Source of the DNA: Actinomycetes bacterium
Lineage (GTDB): Bacteria; Actinomycetota; Acidimicrobiia; Acidimicrobiales; Acidimicrobiaceae
DNA: 64,000 nucleotides
Reading direction: 5' to 3'
Assembly (NCBI GenBank): GCA_021806545.1
Contig: JAJZXI010000001.1
Coordinates: 1-64,000, forward strand
Made by a program: the position numbers and the translations under genes. Below are positions 60,731 through 64,000 of this stretch, piece after piece. Each line of letters starts with the position of its first letter. Position 1 is the first letter of the stretch. The notes under the pieces are model-generated. The model did no database searches. It was not told where the DNA came from and saw only the letters and a program-made list of their open reading frames with translations.

Positions 60731-61594
60731 TTAAGAACGAATCCCTCCTCCAGATCGGTGGTTGCAATCGGCTGCCCACCTCACCGAACACAGTTCCGGC
60801 TCCCTCTCCGTCAGTTGGCGCCGTATCGCCAAAACGATCTTGAGCGTCTCCTCGACGACCCGGCCCTCTGGCATGGGAAGCTGCATTGCTATGGCGCGTG
60901 TCGAGGATATACCGAGATCATCCTTGGCGCCTCGCGGTTCAATTAGCAGGGTGAGAATCGTCCGTCGCTTCTCGCTCAAGCCCTCGACTGCCTCGAACAC
61001 ACAGGCCAGAAGACGATCTCGCTTCTCGGCTGCCGAGGTCTCCTCGATGCCCGAGACAACCACCTCTTCTGCCGACAAGTGGTCAGTTAGCGTGTTAGCC
61101 AGCCCATTATCCTCAAACGAGAGTCGGGCCGCGGGACGCAGGATGTTCGCTGCCGACTCCACGTCCGGTCGTGAGTATCGACTAGCGTTATTCAACTTCG
61201 CCGTTGCCCGCGCGTACACCGACTGACTACGGTCGTGGGTGAAAGCGTGTTCGCATTGTAGAGCTGACTGGATGTACCAAGGCAGGCACGATGAGAATTT
61301 GCCCCGCTCTGGGTCGTAGTGACGCGCGGCTACGAAGACGCCCATCATTACCTCGGAGGTCTCGTCTGGTGTGAGCGCCTTGCCCCGGCAGTAGCGAGTG
61401 GCGATCTTGATGATTAGACCCGCGTTCTGGACAAAGAGCTGGGCTTGGGCATCGTATAGCCGCTGCCGGCCCCCGGGAGCCTGAGCATCGCTTAACTCTT
61501 GGATCGACGCCACCAGTTCTTCCTTTGTGCCGTGCGCCCCAAGACCGCTCCGTGTGGTGCTACCGATAATCTTGTCCAACATTGGCATGCACAT
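60731..61594 (-). CDS. divergent sigma-70-family RNA polymerase sigma factor
   Basis: A 287-residue protein. Region 2 is recognisable as LFVQNAGLIIKIATRYCRGK through EVMMGVFVAARHYDPERGKF and LPWYIQSAL, matching the core-binding and -10-melting part of sigma-70 factors; SQSVYARATAKLNNASRY lies where region 3.0 would be. Region 4 (EAVEGLSEKRRTILTLLIEP and following helices) is weak. Region 1.1 is missing. It differs from FliA and from ECF factors in length and linker. The start may be any of three close ATG codons (61594, 61588, 61582). Target promoters are unknown. Confidence 0.7.
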   Translation of the reverse strand: MCMPMLDKIIGSTTRSGLGAHGTKEELVASIQELSDAQAPGGRQRLYDAQAQLFVQNAGLIIKIATRYCRGKALTPDETSEVMMGVFVAARHYDPERGKFSSCLPWYIQSALQCEHAFTHDRSQSVYARATAKLNNASRYSRPDVESAANILRPAARLSFEDNGLANTLTDHLSAEEVVVSGIEETSAAEKRDRLLACVFEAVEGLSEKRRTILTLLIEPRGAKDDLGISSTRAIAMQLPMPEGRVVEETLKIVLAIRRQLTEREPELCSVRWAADCNHRSGGGIRS

Positions 61595-61667
61595 ACATAT
61601 GCACCAAGTGGAATCTCATGAACGAATCTCCCAATGTCGGCCTTCACATGTATGCAGCGGTACGTAT

Positions 61668-61980
61668 CTAAAATGCGCCAACGCCCGACAAACCCTTGTT
61701 GGCATCGGAATCGCGTGAGTGATTCAGGATATTATGCCGTTCCATGTAGAGTGATGCTCCCCCAAGATGAGGGAACCCAGTTTTGGCGAGGGTTGCGCCG
61801 TAGCCAATACCTTGGAGCCAAGGGGCCATGACCAGGACTTCGCCTTTGAAGACATCATCAAAAGGGGATCGCGGCAAGCTCCTCGGCCCTTGCCGCGATC
61901 CTCAAGGCATGCGGCCACCTTCGCTTCAAGCCGTCGAGCAGCCCCTTGGCGAGGGTCATCGCCTCGTGAGGAGTTTCCAT
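61668..61980 (-). pseudogene. frameshifted gene of unknown function
   Basis: An ATG at 61980 opens a 40-codon frame (METPHEAMTLAKGLL to LAAIPF) that stops at 61858 just after a TTTT run. One base less in that run would join it to a second protein-like frame (DDVFKGEVLVMAPWLQG to KGLSGVGAF) ending at 61668, for about 103 residues. Both halves look like coding sequence of one protein. No family is recognised. A real frameshift, a sequencing error in the homopolymer, or programmed slippage are all possible. Confidence 0.45.
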
Positions 61981-62030
61981 GACCGCATCCTAAAGCTGTC
62001 GCGACGAGCTGAATCCATGCACCATGGTTC

Positions 62031-62924
62031 TCAAATGCCATCTTCGCACGGATTGCTACAACTTTCTCTACTACGCTCAGTCGCCAAAGAGTGACTTCGA
62101 ATCGCCTCCGTGACTTGGGCTGGACGTTCGAGGGGGGGCAGGTGGGCGGTGTCGGCAATGTCAAGGCGGCGTGCACGAGGGATCCTCTCACTCAACAGAT
62201 CTGAGACATCCTGGATCCAGGGTACGTCGTCTCGGCCGTTGATGACCAAGGTGGGGGCACTTACTTCTCCCAGGCGGCCAACCGCAGGTGGTTCGAGTTG
62301 TCTTTCGACGACTGGCCTGTCCGTCCATTGCCGTTCGAAGACCCTGTATAGCATGTCCACAGCCAGCTGCCAGACCTCCGGGTCAACCTGCGCCGGGTCC
62401 CGACTCGGCCCGGCAACCATGTAACGGGCCTGTGCCTCGGCCATAGCGGCGACGTCCTCCGGGTTGATGCGATCTGACGTGTGCGACTGGTAGGCCCCCA
62501 GTCGATCCACTGGCACCGAGCGGTGCACCTGCTCCTTTACCTCACGGATCATCGCCGGTGGCCAGACATGACCCGGCAGCCCCGAACAGACCAGGGTGAG
62601 CGACCGTACCCTCTCTGGCGCCACCAGAGCGACCTCCAAGGCGTATCCCCCTCCCATTGAGCAACCCACCAGGTGAGCAGTGGGGATATCCAACGCGTCC
62701 ATTAAACCCAGCAGGTCTCGGTGGTGGACAACATCGCCTTGGGCACTGCTGGACTCACCACGACCCCGCCAGTCGTAGCAGACCACCCGGTGATCGGTCG
62801 CCAGGTCACGAAACTGGTGTTTCCACATCCTTCGATCGGCAATGCCCGCGTGCGAAAAGATCATCGCAGGGCCCTCGCCAGCCTCGTCGTAGCCGATCTC
62901 GCCGCCGTCTACCTGGACGCGCAT
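62031..62924 (-). CDS. alpha/beta hydrolase
   Basis: A 297-residue enzyme of the alpha/beta hydrolase fold. Oxyanion region FSHAGIADRRMWKHQF, nucleophile elbow GCSMGGGYA, acid in VINGRDDVPW and His in ADTAHLPPLERP form a full catalytic set. Esterase, enol-lactone hydrolase or C-C hydrolase activity are all possible. No linked pathway genes are seen. Confidence 0.9.
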   Translation of the reverse strand: MRVQVDGGEIGYDEAGEGPAMIFSHAGIADRRMWKHQFRDLATDHRVVCYDWRGRGESSSAQGDVVHHRDLLGLMDALDIPTAHLVGCSMGGGYALEVALVAPERVRSLTLVCSGLPGHVWPPAMIREVKEQVHRSVPVDRLGAYQSHTSDRINPEDVAAMAEAQARYMVAGPSRDPAQVDPEVWQLAVDMLYRVFERQWTDRPVVERQLEPPAVGRLGEVSAPTLVINGRDDVPWIQDVSDLLSERIPRARRLDIADTAHLPPLERPAQVTEAIRSHSLATERSRESCSNPCEDGI

Positions 62925-63325
62925 GATTCACCAACAATTCTCCGGCTCCACTCGCCCAAATCAGCGATGATCGAACGACCCTCTATGCCGACTCGCGCGC
63001 ATGCGCACCCTAACTTCACTTTCCTCATCACGGCCTTTCTCTCCAGGATCTTACTGTTTGTCTGCGGCAATAAACGGTTTAGCTATGGCTAATGGCGCCT
63101 CCCCTAGGTGGTCCCAGAATCAAGCCACTATCCCGTCTATCCGTCGACTCCAGCCCAGTTGCGGAGCGGCGCTGGCCTCGATGTCTGCAGAAATGCCCCT
63201 TAATCGCGTCGAGCCTGTGCAGCCAGCCGAACTCAAAGAGTGGTAGGACACCCAGCGGTAGCGTCGCGGTGGGTTGAGAGACAAGGTTCGCGTTCCCGCC
63301 GACCGCGGACCAGTCAGTTTCGATG
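62925..63325. other. intergenic stretch
   Basis: About 400 bases upstream of the hydrolase gene without a supported gene or RNA. Confidence 0.4.
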
Positions 63326-63904
63326 CTAGAGTTCATAACGCCCGCAGCGCTCTCGACTACGGGAAAATGGTAGGCCATTGCTCGCGTCGGGCCTTCGGGA
63401 CCCTACTACCAACCGGCCAGAAGCATCGGCGGGAGTGAGAGTGATCCCCTCGGAGCAGGTGACCCCGGTGCGGGTATGACAGGTGCCCGAGTTAACGGTG
63501 GCCGTCCAGATAGTGGCGAGGTCCAAGACCACCTTCCCTGTCTGGTTGAAGGTCACCAGTGGATCGTAAAGAGCTCCGACGACGTTGTATCCGGCGAAGG
63601 ATGCGTCCATGCCCGTGTGCAGGATCGCGGATGGACTACCAACAGCGAAGGTCGCAATACCAGGCTTCGCCGCCGAACCGGTGGACTTGGCCGAACCAGG
63701 TCGGCCGCTGGCAGCACTGCCGCGGTCTGACAGCAGCGCACCGACAGTAAGCAGCCTCCCCCACGCAAGGATCCATGGATGCGCACTTCTAACACCCCCC
63801 AGACTTGTTACCACACATGCGGCATAGCGGCCATTCGGCGACAAGGCGCTAACGGCTTGTCCTGACGGTCGCATGGACTCCTGTCCGGGACTTGTTACTT
63901 TCAC
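63326..63904 (-). pseudogene. remnant of a family-5 (peptide/nickel type) extracellular solute-binding protein
   Basis: The middle of this frame (TFAVGSPSAILHTGMDASFA, then VVGALYDPLVTFNQTGKVV and LATIWTATV) matches the start of mature SBP family-5 proteins, which run to 500-600 residues. Here similarity begins without a lipoprotein signal and ends after about 100 residues (SEGITLTPADA). It is probably a truncated, decayed gene. No permease or ATPase gene is next to it. Confidence 0.5.
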
Positions 63905-64000
63905 CGCAGCGTCTCCTCCAAGAACGCGTATTTAGTCTTGATTTGTCCTGCGGCCAGTGTCCGAGACTCACCGTCGTCTATCCGGCGGACGGGAAGGATT

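Noticed and set aside
61724-62191. 155-codon minus-strand frame overlapping the hydrolase end
   Set aside because: It runs across the end of the alpha/beta hydrolase gene and the frameshifted gene in a different frame, and its composition is not protein-like.

Overview
The window looks like chromosomal DNA of a moderately GC-rich, acid-living, flagellated actinobacterium, most likely of the Acidimicrobiia (Ferrimicrobium/Acidithrix type). The reasons are a Gram-positive style flagellum without L/P-ring genes, an acid-protease (sedolisin) gene, the ethylmalonyl-CoA gene ccr, and actinobacterial-style coding. The taxon is inferred from gene content and style, not from a marker alignment.

Layout. 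1-1.6 kb: a MoaD-like sulfur carrier, a short upstream gene overlapping it, a poorly resolved stretch and a small membrane protein. 1.7-4.6 kb: an ABC importer of the NMT1/SsuABC type. 4.6-6.5 kb: rlmN and rpe. 7.0-12.2 kb (minus): a three-gene NAD-dependent molybdenum/tungsten formate dehydrogenase operon fdsG-fdsB-fdsA with a clear promoter; the fdsA product carries the small delta subunit FdsD fused at its C terminus.

12.7-38.1 kb (minus): one very large flagellar cluster, in transcription order fliC, fliD, fliS, a fliT-like gene, flgB, flgC, fliE, F, G, H, I, J, an NlpC/P60-lytic transglycosylase gene, fliK, flgD, flgE, flbD, motA, motB, fliL, M, N, O, P, Q, R, flhB, flhA, a FlhF-like gene without a P-loop, and a small membrane protein. 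Most junctions overlap or are separated by a few bases, so it is probably translated as coupled transcripts. It covers basal body, export gate, motor, hook and filament. flgF/G, flgK/L, fliA, flgM, flhG and all chemotaxis genes are not in the window.

38.2-41.9 kb: asd and lysC (aspartate pathway, minus), then two cyclophilin-type prolyl isomerases (plus). 42.3-47.4 kb: two divergently transcribed, related glycosyltransferase genes, one of them a 973-residue glycosyltransferase-methyltransferase-glycosyltransferase fusion. 47.7-50.8 kb: acetyl-CoA acetyltransferase (minus), facing away from crotonyl-CoA carboxylase/reductase and methylmalonyl-CoA epimerase (plus), all steps of the ethylmalonyl-CoA route. 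50.8-53.7 kb: recR, dnaX, the SRP RNA (ffs) and tRNA-Ser(GGA). 53.8-57.7 kb: aldo/keto reductase, larC, larB, pheA and tRNA-Ser(TGA). 57.8-60.0 kb: a secreted S53 sedolisin protease with promoter and terminator. 60.7-64 kb: a divergent sigma-70-type factor, a frameshifted unknown gene, an alpha/beta hydrolase and the remnant of a family-5 solute-binding protein; this end is looser and partly decayed.

The most notable items are the FdsA-FdsD fusion, the signal-less flagellar peptidoglycan hydrolase, the P-loop-less FlhF-like protein, a FliM without the usual CheY-binding N terminus, the fused glycosyltransferase pair, and the shared promoter-like motif ahead of fliC and flgB. I did not see a CRISPR array, prophage, complete transposon or defence island.
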